Notes: generated by a model not told the origin, from the sequence alone. Positions 40,019 through 52,231 are shown, counted from the first letter of the stretch. The stretch: DNA of 64,000 bases from Atherix ibis (GCA_958298945.1 OY282610.1:49111667-49175666); one strand, 5' to 3'. Translations and numbers: made by a program.

Positions 40019-41599
40019 TTTATTATCGTTTTTTTTTTCACCACCTATTTTTTCCTTCTTTTTACAGTGAATTTTACACTTTTATGCGATTTTCCTTGTT
40101 AAAAACAAACAACAAATGCCAATATTCAAAAAATTCACAAACAAAATTTGTTTTTATTTATTTTCGTAATTAAATTTTTTTTTACAATAAATATTTTTTA
40201 AACTTTTTAGTATACACTTTTATAAAATTTAAATTCCGGAATTATTTTGTTTAAATAAATAATTTAACAATTAAATTTTCCGCAGGCAAGCATAGCAGAC
40301 ACACACATCAAATAATGATAGTGTCAAGAATAGACTAATAGTCAACGCCACAACCGTGAACTAAGGTCGCATATACGGCGGATTGCTGGCATCAGCGATT
40401 GCCCGAAAAAAAAAGTCATTTGCCGCTGTCAAAATCCTAAAACCTTCACAAAGTTATAGGAATGCACGAAGAATTCCGTCCAACGCCGGACGCCAACTGA
40501 AACTGTTTTATCGCCGACTGTGATGTTAATTTACTTTTATGGTTGTACTTCAGTGTTTTTTTTATGTCGCAGAATTGTTGTGAGACAGATTTAGTTTTAT
40601 TTAAAAAATAATTGAAACATCATTAATAAATAATACATTGAATTACAATTGTATTTAATTGGTTCATTCGGGCGAAATACATTAATTTTTTGACAGCAAT
40701 TCAGTTGAGTCCGCAGTCTATGTGGTCGCTTTTAGCACGGACTTGACGAACGCCGTACCGTTGAATGTACGTGCGTGAATTTTAACCTAATTGCTTTTTC
40801 TTGTGCGCTGGCTTCAATCTAAATGCTTATTTCTCTGTATTATTTTAGATTTTATCAGATGGGATTTGTTTGTGATTTAATTTTAAAGGTAATGGCAATA
40901 AAATCTGAACGAAAACCATTAAAAAAACAGTCGCCATTTTCGAAAATCGAGGGTATTTTTGTTGCATTGGGCCTCTTCAGCCTCGTCTAAAAGGTTTTAG
41001 ATTATTATAACAATAATAATAATAATTATTATTACATTAATAATCAATTTAATTTATGCGGTATTTTTAAGTGTTTTTATAGTATTTTTTTCCCCGTTAA
41101 ATTTCAAATGAGTAAACTGCCTTCCAGAAATCCCCTCATCGTTTTAATTCCACCCCTTCTCCTAACCCTTTTGTGTAAGCATTAAAATTTTATTGTTGCA
41201 TAATTGACAAGTATTGAAACTTTTATAAATGTTAAAAATTATATTGAAAAACGGTTGGGTGGGGGTGGGGATGGTATCAAAACGAAAAAGGCAAAAATCT
41301 CGAAAGCAATTACTTTTTAATTATTGATTTCTGTTCAAGTTGTTATTTATTTAGTATTATTAATTGTCTTTTATTTTTTTTTTGTCATTGCTATATACGA
41401 GTACATAATAATTTAAAATAGATAGCAATACTAAATGTCAATTTTAAATTATTGATAATCATGACTATTGGGGATTTTTTTTTTATAGACTAAATGAAGT
41501 ACTGGGCTTGGAATTCCCCGCTTGAAGAACTGCACTGTAGCATCAGACAACAATAAAATTTCATGTTATTTTTTTCTGTAGTTATTTTTTAAAATGTTG
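40019..41599. other. Upstream region of Eaat1
   Basis: This segment must contain 5' untranslated and promoter sequence of Eaat1, which is transcribed leftwards. Less AT-rich patches at 40290-40530 and 40690-40790 are candidates. No splice site or start site can be fixed by eye. The rest is AT-rich with TTA and AAT repeats around 41005-41040. Confidence 0.35.
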
Positions 41600-42535
41600 A
41601 ATTTTTTTTTCTGAAATCCTTGAATAACGTGTTTGCCAATTTTCTGAGCTTAATAAATCACACTAGAAATTTAAGAACTCATCCGGTTATGTGGCCATTT
41701 AGAGTTACTGAAATTTCAAAATCTGTGAATAAGACTCGTTCAAAAATAGACTTGAAATTAGATGGTATCAATGAAGGGGTCGAAGCTTTAATGGAACATT
41801 TTTGAGGTCCTAACAGAGAAACGAAAGACCCGAGAATAAGATATTGAGGAAAAAATAATACGAGATTTGACAACATACCATCCTATTAGAGATGGGCAAT
41901 CTTAGTCACCTCCTAGAAAAGAGAATCAATATTTCATATAATAGTTGCACTATTACGAGTTAGTTTCAAATTCTTATAATTCCATTCACGATTCGAGCCA
42001 TAACATTAAATACTTGATTTTTTTATTCTATTTTTGTTTCATTAAAATATAATAATGATTCCTTAAACATTTTAAATCCGATAAGTTATTTGAGATCTAA
42101 TTTTTGGATGCATAAAAAAAATGATGGTTCAATAATATATTCGCATTCTTATGAGAATTTGCAAGTCTCAATTAAATTTTGAAATTTCGTTTAGCATTTT
42201 TTTATCTAATAGCGGAGTAGTTTTTATTTTTTTGAAAAAGATTCTAAGCTTGTTATTCAAACTCAGGAAGAACATCACTGTAGACGAAATAAACTATATT
42301 GAATGTTGCGGTCTTATACGAGACTCATAGTCCCCTTGGAGGGATTTGATTTTTCATAAGCTTCACGATCTGTTCGTAAGATTTTCAACTTATAGCGGAG
42401 TAGATGTTTTTAAAAAAAATTCTGAATTTGATATAATATTCAAGCTAGGGTAGACCAATAAAATACAGAGTAGACCATCTATTGATTTTCTTTCAACTTT
42501 CAAAATATCTATCAAAACAAACACGTTATAATTTA
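41600..42535. other. Unassigned intergenic sequence
   Basis: A 61-codon + strand frame at 41620-41805 and its antisense frame show no recognised domain. No repeat or gene could be supported. Confidence 0.3.
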
Positions 42536-43240
42536 TTTTTACAGCTGTCAAGTGTGAAGTAATTGTTATTCATTAATAACAAAAGAACGGATTTTAATTT
42601 ACAAAACAAAAAACCGATGCATCCCAAACCGATGGTTTATGAGCTGGTTCTTCTTCGAAAATCATCGTGAAGAGATCATTACAGTGAATTCTGAAAGATA
42701 TCGTGACATGTTAACGAACTTTTTGTGGCAAAAATTGAATGAATTCAAAGCTGTGAATAAGCTTTTATTGTAATAAGACGGCCCTACGAGCTAGACAATA
42801 CGTCGAAACATCGGTTTGTTGTGCAGTAAATTTCACAAAAAAACTGATGCGATTTGGCCGCCAAGATGTTGTGATTTGACACTGTTGGACTAATTGGCGG
42901 CCAAATCACATCAGCGTTTCGTGAGGTCGAATAATCTCACGAAACGCTGATGTGATTTGGCCGCGAAGATGTTACGATTTGACACTGTTGGAATTTTATC
43001 TTTGAGTCTATTTGAAAGGAAAATTGTACGCCAATCATCCAAAAATAACTCAACATCTAAAGAACAATATAAAACTCATTGTCTTTTGTTGGGAAAAGTC
43101 ATCGAAAATTTCAACGTGCGGATTCAGACTTTCAAACTGAGTTGTGGCAGTCATATGAATGGCTTTAATTTTTATTCATAATTGTAATAGAATCAACTTT
43201 TATTTTCAATAAAAAATGTTTGATGTTTGCTTACGATCTG
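42536..43240 (+). mobile_element. DD41D mariner remnant with an internal palindrome
   Basis: Starts near a half-palindrome ACAGCTGTCAAG (42541). Transposase words lie in + frames: SERYRDMLTNFLWQKLNE near 42690-42745, ARQYVETSVCCAV near 42784, and CYDLTLLEFYL near 42972 in place of the third-aspartate block. The tail follows (ANHPKITQHLKNNIKLIV near 43027). The segment around the third aspartate is present twice (42845-42888 and 42949-42992), joined by the inverted repeat listed separately. Confidence 0.7.
42897..42964. repeat. Perfect 29-bp inverted repeat, 10-bp loop
   Basis: Left arm 42897-42925 (starts GCGGCCAAATCACATCAGCG) and right arm 42936-42964 (ends GATGTGATTTGGCCGC) are exact reverse complements. 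The arms come from the mariner's third-aspartate region, so this is an inverted plus direct duplication inside the element. Confidence 0.95.
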
Positions 43241-45410
43241 ATTGTTTTCTTTCAGATTGAAGAAAAAAACGGACATTGAAAATTTCTGGCACTCCATAAG
43301 GCGTATGATTCGTGAAAAGTTCCAAATTTTATGAGTACCTATTGTCTTATTCAAGAGTTATACGTATGTCAATTTCTCAAGAGCCAATACAAAGCTCCAC
43401 ACAGGATTTAAAGCGCCATTAAAATGGTTCTATGGCGTCTTGAAAACTAATTGATGAGTGATAAATTCGAATCAACGATATTCGGTGGTGCACAACCATC
43501 CCACATAACGTATAATCGTCCTATCTTTTTATGGTAACATAACGATTATCTCAGATAAATAATATTACAATATTTACGATTATTATACGAGCAGTAAGTA
43601 ATGGCGGCAACGTCATAACGCTATAATACGGACTCTGACTCATGATGTGTGGCCTAGAGCAATTATAATAATAATAAAGTCCGGAACAAAAAACATAACA
43701 AAAAGAAGAAAATTTCCGGAACCTATTACCTCCCTTCTTGACAAATTAGTTACACTTGATATAAATTTCAATTTGCAATAATTTCATGTAATTTGCTTGG
43801 TCATAAGTCTTTCATATCTTTTGGACAATGTTTATTGTCATGCGATAAGGACTTTTTTTCGCAAACTTGTCTACTCTTTGAGGTAATTTTTCCGCAATTT
43901 TCTCTACTTTAGGAAATTATATTCCCATTAATAATAAAAAATATGGAATTCAAATATAAGATCCGCAGAGTATTATTTTTTTGCGTTTGGTAATATTTCT
44001 TATCGTTTGAAATTGGTATCAATTTTTACTCCGACTTCCATAATAATAATTATTTACGTTGTTCATCTTTTCTAATAAGCTATTATACATTGTACTTTTC
44101 CAGGTGAAATATAAATTATCGCATTTTTCTCACAGCAATTTTTTTCATAATATTTTCATTTTTATTTTAGTTTTTTTTTTTTTTTATGAAGTGAACCATA
44201 ATATTTATTTACTGTCACTAATATTGAGTGGTGCGATAACGTGTTAATGTTTGTTTCTTTTATTTTTATAATTCTTACAAGTACTAACTTATACGATATG
44301 TTTAATCAAAAAAGAAAAACACAAATAAGATATCATAATAATATTAGGAAACAGTTCGTAGTAATTCGAATCGGTTATATCGCAACAGTTCTAGGAAATT
44401 GATTTTGAATGAAATTGGTTTTTTAAATGCATATTGAATAGAGTAGCGGATGCGATAAGGATGTGGTACCAAAAGCTTAAGGCTTAATCTTTCCTATTAT
44501 GGATAAGCATTTATCAATAAATTTGTTTTAACTTTTTATTTTTCATAAATGAAAATTCTAAAAATTGTCGCCAATAAGATCTAAAGATTGTATCTGACAA
44601 CCAAAATCTTCAGACCTTACATAACAGAAATTTGTTTTTGTTTTTGCTACTTGTTGCTCAGAATGACAATTGAATTTCCACCGTTTGGAGGTGCCTCATT
44701 CTTGGTACCCTCAATTTTTTTCTTGATTGTCTACGAAAATATGGTATTAATATTCCATGAAAATTTATATAATTTTCACACTTTTATGTTTATAATACTG
44801 ATTTGCTAAAATATCAAAATCGTTTCGTTTCACTTTTGTGCATCCATAATAACAAATGATTCGGGCAACTTTGAAGCTTGAAGCTTGAAAAATTGAATTA
44901 GCGCCCCAGATAAAAGGTCTAATCAACAAGAACAACGACAAAAATTGAATGGAATCGAATTGAATAATAATATGTATGCACATACGAATGATTGATGGTT
45001 TCTTTTAATGTCTGAATGGTTTTTTTTATTTTGGTTCTTATTTTGAATACTATTTATTTGGATATAAGTCAAGTGGAAAATGTTTTCGTCCAAGTAGCCA
45101 CCTTCGCACTTCCAATGCTCATAGTTGGCATGCCACCCTACCTATTCCGAAAAGAGAAAGAGCAAAACAAAAAAACCAAAGACCTTGCCAGTCAAAGCCA
45201 CTAATATTTCTTTATTACTCTTTTCAGTCTACATCAAGGTTAGGTATACCTGAATGAGGTGTTTGTCATGGTCCATGGTACTTTATTCTGTGACCAGACT
45301 TATCCGTACTCAAATAATAAAATCAATCAGATTGTTTTCCTTTCAATTTTTATTTTTAATATATTTTAATAAGCTTTTACTTTGATCGTTTTTATTACTT
45401 ATTCAAAAAT
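43241..45410. other. Intergenic sequence, no supported gene
   Basis: Mostly AT-rich. One stretch, 45067-45204, stands out. It has more balanced composition and an open + frame (VENVFVQVATFALPMLIVGM, a hydrophobic segment, then a lysine-rich tail and stop). It has no recognised homolog, no clear upstream exon and only a weak acceptor before it, so I do not call it a gene. Confidence 0.35.
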
Positions 45411-45412
45411 TA

Positions 45413-46655
45413 CGAGGTTCGTTCAATAAGTCCTTAGGAAAAGATGGAAAAAACTGTTTTTAAAAAAAAAAAATTTTTATTTTTCAAAATAATCTCCTTT
45501 TAGCTCTATACACTTTTCCAACCGTTTTTCCAAAATTTTTATCCCGTCCAAAACATAGGATTTCGGAAGTTCTGCAAAATACTCATCCGTTTGAGCAATG
45601 ACGTCCTCGTTGGAAGTGAACCGTCGTCCGCCAAGCCATTTCTTCAGATTGGGGAAAAGCAAATAGTCACTCGGGGCCAAATCTGGTGAATAAGCGAGAT
45701 GCTGCAACAATTCCATTTTCAATTCCACAATTTTGGCCATGGAAACAGCGCAGGTGTGCACACGCGCATTGTCCTGATGCAAGGGGATTTTTTTCTTCTT
45801 CAGATGGGGGCGTTTCTCTTTGATTTCCTCGCTCAACCGTTGCAATAACGACGCGTAATACGCTCCTGTTATTGTTTTTCCTTTTTCCAAGTAGTCGATA
45901 AAAATAATGCCCTGCGAATCCCAAAAGACCGTGGCCATCACCTTGCCGAAAAAACATCACAGTTTTTGCCTTTTTCGGAGCCCGTTCACCCTTGAAAATC
46001 CAGGTTTCGTCCACAGTGACATATCGACGAAGGAATTCGGCAGGATTGCGATGAAAGAGTGCCAACATAGCCTCAGAGTCCACTGCACGATTGCGCTTAT
46101 TCTCCTCTGAGAGTAAACGCGGCACCCATCTTGCCGAAATTTTTTTCACAGACAATTTTTCATGCAAAATTGAAGCGACTGTACCTTGTGATATGCCCGC
46201 GGCCTCAACTAATTCGCGCACTTTAATTCGCCCATCGTTCAAAATCAGATCGTGGATTTTGTCAATGATTTCAGGAGTCGACACCTCAACTGGGCGTCCT
46301 GAACAATGTTCATCTTTTGTGGATGAACGGCCACGTTTAAATTCATTCACCCAATTGTAAACCGTCGCAAACACAGGTGCAGATGTGCCATGAACTGCAT
46401 CCAACTCGGCTTTGATTTCTTTCGGACTTAAGCCTTTCAAATGGAGATGTTTGATGACAGCCCTAAACTCGCTTTTTTCCATTGTTATGCACAAATAAAT
46501 GTCGTTAACTTTAATCGACGATAGAAATTGACTTACGCTATGGATCGAGCTGAAATTTTGACAGCTGTTGGATAATGCTACTTACAAAAAATATCTTTAC
46601 CGACACTACGAGCGTAATTTCTTGGATTTTCTAAGGACTTATTGAACGACCCTCG
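45413..46655 (-). mobile_element. DD34D mariner with both ends, nearly complete
   Basis: Terminal inverted repeats of about 27 bp (CGAGG-TCGTTCAATAAGTC, one or two mismatches) lie at both ends with TA at 45411-45412 and 46656-46657. Length is 1243 bp. The - strand carries an almost full transposase with one frameshift and a short in-frame deletion. It is related to the 36946-38110 family, but the repeat and the protein differ. Confidence 0.9.
45477..46482 (-). pseudogene. Mariner transposase with one frameshift (DD34D)
   Basis: The chosen start is the MEKSEFRAVIKH methionine at 46482. The frame to about 45940 has both helix-turn-helix parts, the GRPVEV hinge, the WVPRLL linker and the first aspartate in VTVDETWI. 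Right after it about 15 codons are missing compared with the sister element (the HYTPETK segment). A single-base shift follows near 45945, and the rest continues in the next frame to a stop at 45477. That part has the second aspartate in HQDNARVH and the third in YSPDLAPSDY, with 34 residues between. Apart from these two lesions the protein would have normal mariner length. Confidence 0.85.
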
Positions 46656-47079
46656 TATAATAATAGGAAATGAATTTATGAAATAATTAGTGAATATGTG
46701 ACAGGGACCGAACGCATTTATTATTGTCTAATAAAAAACAGACAAACTGAGTTTGGGATATTTTTCAATAAGTTCCAATTTGATGGTTCAGAACAAATTC
46801 GAATAATATTACCCCATAAGAATGAGAAAATTCAATTTTTTATCAGTATAAGGATGAGATATCATAGCTTTGATATAGTTAAGTCCTTTTTTATCTATAA
46901 TAAAAATTTATTTCGAAAGTCTATTTCGTACCGTCTGGATTTTTCCGCTTGAAAGTTTCCGTTATGAAATCAAAGCTACTCAACTTTATTTTGACAGTTT
47001 TCATGTATTCTTTGGAATTTTCGATCTGTGAAAGAATCCGGGGAAAAGAATATCTGCTTTATATACTGTGGATACTAAT

Positions 47080-47280
47080 TTTGCAATTCATTAGGCTTGC
47101 GCCGTATCTCCAGATTCAACAGGCCTATGTCAAATCCCCGAATTCAACCGAACTAGACTGACCTTGTGAATTTAATAAACCGGACCTCTAAATTTAGTAG
47201 GCCTAGACTGATACGCCATATTCGGCAGGTGTAGATCCGGATCCTTGAATTCAGCAGGTCTAGACCGAATGTCTGGAAAG
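47080..47280. repeat. 28-bp minisatellite (about 6 degenerate units)
   Basis: Units of about 28 bp with consensus near GAATTCAGCAGGCCTAGACT plus about 8 bp repeat six times. A more degraded set lies at 48230-48440 in the second copy of the surrounding repeat. Confidence 0.65.
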
Positions 47281-47586
47281 TCATTCAGATGAGAAAGTTT
47301 CTATTATCATGGCGTACAAAAATTCAGACGAAGTATGTACTGACAGCGTTAATACAAAAGACGAAATCGCACAACCGGCCATTATAGAAGTTATTATACA
47401 AAGACAGTTATAATATATTATTTAACGTGACTTATTTGTCTTTACCGTAAAACCACGAGTCGCCTACGACTATAGGAATTGAGTTACGCCTAATCAACGC
47501 ACCACCATTAGTGGCAGTTAATAGTTAGAAATCAGTTACAAGCTGACTACTCCACCTGCTGGTGGCGAGAACTACCTTAACCTCTA

Positions 47587-47684
47587 CTGTCATTAGCAGT
47601 GACAGTGCCTGAGATAATTGCAAGATGGACTTTGTCCGGACTGTCATTAGCAGTGACAGTGCCCGAGATAATTGCAAGATGGAC
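47587..47684. repeat. Tandem duplication, 44 bp with 54-bp period
   Basis: The segment from CTGTCATTAGCAGTGACAGT to AAGATGGAC occurs at 47587-47630 and again at 47641-47684 with one mismatch. Each copy itself contains the small palindrome CTGTCATTAGCAGTGACAG. The near-identity means this duplication is much younger than the surrounding 1-kb repeat. Confidence 0.9.
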
Positions 47685-47896
47685 CTGTGGTCCGGAGACC
47701 ATACCCGCGACATGGGCATAACCACAGCCCCCACGTTGCTGCCAAATGGCGCCTCACCTAAATTGGGCACAGTGTATTCCGCTATGGGGCCCCCGATTTC
47801 CGCGGTACCAATTTTTGTTTTAAAAGTATTTCCGTATTTATTCCTCTCATTGAGCTACGGTAGGGGAAAAATTATAACTCCTGCCTTTTTTTTAAA

Positions 47897-47931
47897 AACC
47901 CCTATCGGAAGTGGATAATCCGATAGGGGTT
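47897..47931. repeat. Perfect 12-bp stem, 11-nt loop
   Basis: AACCCCTATCGG (47897-47908) pairs exactly with CCGATAGGGGTT (47920-47931). It lies exactly at the junction of the two 1-kb repeat copies. Confidence 0.9.
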
Positions 47932-49250
47932 ATCGTGTGCTTGAAAGTTTTTGCCATAAAATCGAAACTACGGAAAATTTTCTTTCCAGTCCTCGTGTAT
48001 TCTATGGAAACGTTGAACTTTGAAAGAATATGAGCGAACTCTTAACCATTTCTAAAAAGATATTCTCTTGAAGAATGCCTACTTTCCTGCTTAATATGCT
48101 GTCGAGACTCGTTTCGCAACATCTAAAAGGTTAGCCCTGCCGTCTATGTAACAATAACTTCAACCACACACATAATAGGATTATTAATTTGCAGCACTTC
48201 TGTGAGAAACTGAGATATCTGAAATTTGACCTTCAGTCGTATAGGCCTGGGCCAGATCTCCAAATTCAATAGGCCAATGTCTAATCTCCAAATCCAGTAA
48301 ACTTACACTGGACCTCTGAATTTAATAGTCTACGGCTGATTAGCCTAATATGTCAGACCTCAACTGGATTTCTAAATTTAGTATCCCTAGCAGTTCTGAA
48401 TCCGGACCCTGGAATTCAGCAGGTCTACACTAAATATCTAAAAAGTCGTATGAATCAGAAAGTTTTTATTATCATGACGCCAAAAAATCCAAACAAATCT
48501 ACAATAATATGTGTTTATGTGACCACAACAAGCCAATCATAACATTCTGGTAGAAAACAATTCTATTATTTAACGTGATATACCTGTCGTAAGACATAAG
48601 ATCAAGGGTTGCCTACGACCGTCGGGATTGGAATATATCCAATAAACGCAAACAGACCAGTATTTATAATGAATTTTGCTAGCCCGCCTGACTAGATGCA
48701 GATATTATCACCCAGTATACTCGTTTTCCACTCCCACCTCCTCTTGATATATTGCTTAAATTGCCTCATGCTGTCGAATCCTCAACGTCTTTCATCCCTA
48801 CTCGTTTTTTGTGTCCGTTCCTTTTCATGGGCCTCATTCTGTTTGTATCTAATGACAACCGGAATCAGCTTATGAACTCTACCATTATAATTAAATAAAA
48901 CCTGCCTCTTGTGAATGCTTGAAGCAGTCAAGCAATACATCTGGCAATTCGTCTTCGGTAAGCGGGCTAACAAGTGATATCTTATGTATAAGGTACAACC
49001 GTTTAAACAGTCAGTAACTAATTACAAGCTAGTTAACCTAACTGTTGATAGCAAGGCTTGTTATCTACAGTGATAGTACCCGGGATAACAAGTATGCCTC
49101 AAATTCAGTCCAAAAACTGTATCCGTGATATAGGTATTAAGCATAGCCACCACGTTTCAGGTAAAGGCACCTTACCTTAGTTGCGCACAGTGTGACTAAC
49201 CACCTTAGAGCACCCGACCCTCATGGTACCACTTTTTGATCAAATGATAC

Positions 49251-50507
49251 ATGATGGATACTCCCACTCAGAGATCTACAGTAGAAACCTTGTAAATTCC
49301 AGGCACTATTAAGCTGGCTCAGTACCGTAGGTTCTTGATCATTGGCTGATCGTTTTCCCAGAAGAAACCCTCTTGCGGGAAACATTTTGGCACAACCATA
49401 TATCTATCTCGTTACTCTATCTACATGTGAAATGTATGTTAATTCTACTATTGATAAATTGCCGGAGACTTAAAATTGATAACCATTCTCCAGAGTATTT
49501 TTCTATAGAACTCAAAATAAAGTAGTAAGAAATGTGCTCTTTTATAAATGGATTTTTGTCCTTTTTTTAAATATTATTTTTGGTAAAAAGTACCGCCCAT
49601 CCAGAACTTCTAGCTAATAAAAGACAGTAGCTAACAAAAACATTTTGTAGGCAATCGATTTTTGTGGTATTTTTTGAAGCTTTTTTGAGTATGCAAAAAT
49701 TGGCTTTTAGCGTAACTTATTGATCTCGGGAAATTTTCTGAAGTTCTTGCAAATAAAAATTTTTGTTCTAAATTTGAAAACTTTATATAAGTTTTCGCAA
49801 AAGCACTGGTATCTTTTCAGTATGGGTTTTTGAATTTTTAAAATTTATTTTGGTTTTAGATTTTCACTGGTTTTGAAAAAAGTTTAAGTAAAAATTGCAT
49901 CAAAATTATTGCAGTTTAAAAGTAAATGAAAATCAATCTGACAAAATGGATTCCATTTTTTATTAAAACTATGGAACTTTTTCCACTTGCCCTCGTTAAG
50001 ATTAAACTAATTTTTTTCTATTTAATAAGTAATCGTTTTGTTCCTAAAAGGTACCAAAATTTTATCTTGATTTTAATTCGGTAAAAATTATAAAAAGCAT
50101 CACATTTTATAAATGATGTTGGTTGGAGGAAGTTTGCGTTTTTTCTTCTTCTACAAAATAGACTAAACAAATAAAATAATTGCTTACAAAAGCTATCCCA
50201 TAATTATTCGCAATTAGGAAAAAATTGTGTTTTTTTTTTAATGGAAAAGTAGAAGAGGAAAGAACAATATTTACTCACATTTAGAGAAAAATTTTATTTA
50301 GCAGATTATTGCTGCAATTGAGACAAGATAACAATTTTATTTTGCGCAAGTTACACTTAGTTCAGGTTTTTTGTACGGTTACATTTTGTATTTGAATAAA
50401 AAATAATTACAGCCAATGATGAATTTTGAATTGCCACTCATTTAAAGTACTTGTACAAGTACTTCTTGCCGGTTTATTTGATTCGATAAGAAGAATTTTG
50501 TGTGCTT

Positions 50508-50539
<32 letters not shown>

Positions 50540-50739
50540 GAAAATATTACCTAAAGAAAAATTCAAATAAACGTATGAGTACGATTTATGACTTATTACG
50601 AATATTGTTTGATTGCATTATAAAAATTTAATAGTCTGTGTTGGTTTTTTTCTCTATCTGTTTACCTTCATTTTTATGAAGAGCCAAGATGAGATGATAG
50701 TGGTGAGTAATGAAGATGATGAAAACGACGTTATTGAGG
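49251..50739. other. AT-rich intergenic sequence
   Basis: No gene or element recognised. It contains a long (AAT)n microsatellite at 50511-50538. Confidence 0.45.
50511..50538. repeat. (AAT)n microsatellite
   Basis: Nine uninterrupted AAT units. Confidence 0.9.
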
Positions 50740-51240
50740 AAAAAATCTTCGAGAGTAATAAACATGTCAGGTTGCTTTGGGTGCCGGGGCATGTCGGAAT
50801 TATGGTAAATGAACGTGCTGATCATTGAGCTGGAAAAACTGTTCGGCGTCCTGTGCTCACAACTATCCCTAGTCTAACTCGCCTACTAACAGAATGGCAA
50901 ACAACATACTCAGTTATACGTAGAAGTACATACTGGGCTAATGTTGAATCATTTTGGGCATATAATTGGCCAACTCTCAATAATCTACGAGTAGTCTACT
51001 CAGCATACTCACCAAAATTCTTGGCATGATTACTGCTCAGAATTCGAATAGGGCATACTGTTTTCACCTCATTTTTGACAACCGCACCAAATTCAATAAA
51101 CTCTAATTGATCTAGCCTGCTAAAAATAAAAAAAGCTTCGATTAGGAAATTGGTAACGTCCAACCACCCGAAACTTGAACTTACCAAATGGTATCATGGT
51201 GGTGGTGCTGCAAAAATGGCCCATGTCAAAGTGACCTCAT
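50740..51240 (+). mobile_element. LINE RNase H domain fragment (I/R1/jockey-like)
   Basis: The + strand reads HVRLLWVPGHVGIMVNERAD at 50764-50823, the C-terminal part of a LINE ribonuclease H domain (the WVPGH and NERAD motifs). After one stop the frame goes on with TRLLTEWQTTYSV, YWANV and RIRIGHTVFT, typical of the C-terminal tail of such ORF2 proteins. The upstream reverse transcriptase is absent, so this is a 5'-truncated copy or fragment. It ends about 115 bp left of the Harbinger element. Confidence 0.7.
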
Positions 51241-51760
51241 ATACAAACAAAGAAACAAAATCTCCGTTAAATTTTAGATTTTATTAAGAAAAAAATGCAT
51301 AGGCAAATTTTAGTAATTTTAATTGATCGCTTTTTTATAGAAGCTGACTTTATGTGAAGCCTGGTATGCAGCTCGAGCTAAGATAAATTTTCATACGATT
51401 TTTCGCTAGCGAAATCGAAATCGGAAAATTTAGCTCACGATTTCGCCGGGCAGTACGCAGCTCGAGAGTGAAATGAAAGTGAAAAGGAGAGTGAATCTAC
51501 TGAAAAGTAGATGGCGGCATTGATAAGTCTCCACGCGATTTCACTTTGGTTTTCACTACAAATAAATGCACGGGACAATAATGCCTGGTATGCAGCTCGA
51601 GCGAAGATAAATTTTAACGCGATCTCCACTACTCTCCCATTTAGCGCAGCTAAACGAGAGTGAAAAGTTTTTGTGTAGAGATAAATTTTGAAATTTCGGA
51701 ACTTTTCAATTTCGATGTTGATGTTTTGTTGTAATTTTAAAAATAAATGAAGTGAATAGC

Positions 51761-52231
51761 TTTTTTAGCTGGATTTTATTCAAAGGATATGATTTTAGAA
51801 ATTGTATCTTTATCTTATTTAAATATATTTAGTTTTTTCTTAAATTTTTTTTCTACAGGATTAACTGTTTGTTATTCAATTCGGTTAGTTTATTATACAA
51901 TGACTGGAAATTTTAATGTTATATCTTTACATTTATTAAATGATGAGGGTTGAATTATATAAAAGGGAATAATGGGATTATTATTTATAGCAGTTATTGG
52001 TGGAAGTATAATAAATTGATTATTTTTTCCAGTTCCTTATATAATTTGTTTACCTGATTATTTCAAGATAATAACTTTATTTGTTTGTATTATAGGGGGT
52101 ATTATGGGATATTAAATTTCAAATGTTTCTTTATATTTTTTAAATAAATCATTAAAGTATAATTTTTTATCAACATATTTAGGGAGAATATAATTTATAC
52201 CTTATATTTCTACTTATGGAATTATTTATTT
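51761..52231 (+). pseudogene. Nuclear mitochondrial insert: ND5 fragment
   Basis: Read with the invertebrate mitochondrial code (ATA Met, TGA Trp, AGA Ser), the frame from 51762 runs without any indel for 153 codons. It gives conserved ND5 words: FLAGFYSKD at the start, then STGLTVCYSIRLVYYTMTG, LNDEGW, GLLFMAVIGGSMMNWL, FPVPYMICLP and FLNKSL. TGA codons fall on conserved Trp positions (51951 and 52017), which proves a mitochondrial origin. It is dead: three TAA codons (51960, 52113, 52191) interrupt it, at sites where the family has Leu or Trp. In the fly mitochondrion ND5 codes part of the proton-pumping arm of complex I; here it is filler inside a transposon. Confidence 0.92.

Larger units (their letters stand above)
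46950..49250. repeat. Two diverged direct copies of a roughly 1-kb unit
   Basis: Copy 1 spans about 46950-47935 and copy 2 about 47940-49250. Shared landmarks in the same order are GCTTGAAAGTTT (46950 and 47939), a GTATTCT-TGGAA block (47005, 47996), the minisatellite, GGAATTCAGCAGGTCTA (near 47258 and 48411) and GAAAGTTT-TATTATCATG (47292, 48459). Then follow TATTTAACGTGA (47419, 48567), GCCTACGAC (47462, 48611), GGGCACAGTG/GCGCACAGTG and GGTACCA. Copy 2 carries extra sequence at about 48690-48980. There is no coding capacity. It could be a tandem duplication, or two long terminal repeats that have lost what lay between. Confidence 0.65.

Noticed and set aside
43660..43730. AATAATAATAAAGTCCGGAA...TTCCGGAA as a possible transposon end pair
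   Set aside because: The inverted words are only about 7 bp and nothing codes between them. Expected by chance.
47897..47931. Hairpin resembling a bacterial intrinsic terminator
   Set aside because: This is eukaryotic DNA with no operon or downstream T run, so it was listed only as an inverted repeat.
51762..52220. Possibility that the ND5-like stretch is a contaminating mitochondrial read
   Set aside because: It has three in-frame TAA codons, a fold-back, and is bordered on both sides by Harbinger sequence with TAA duplications, so it fits a nuclear insert. Long-read confirmation would still be useful.
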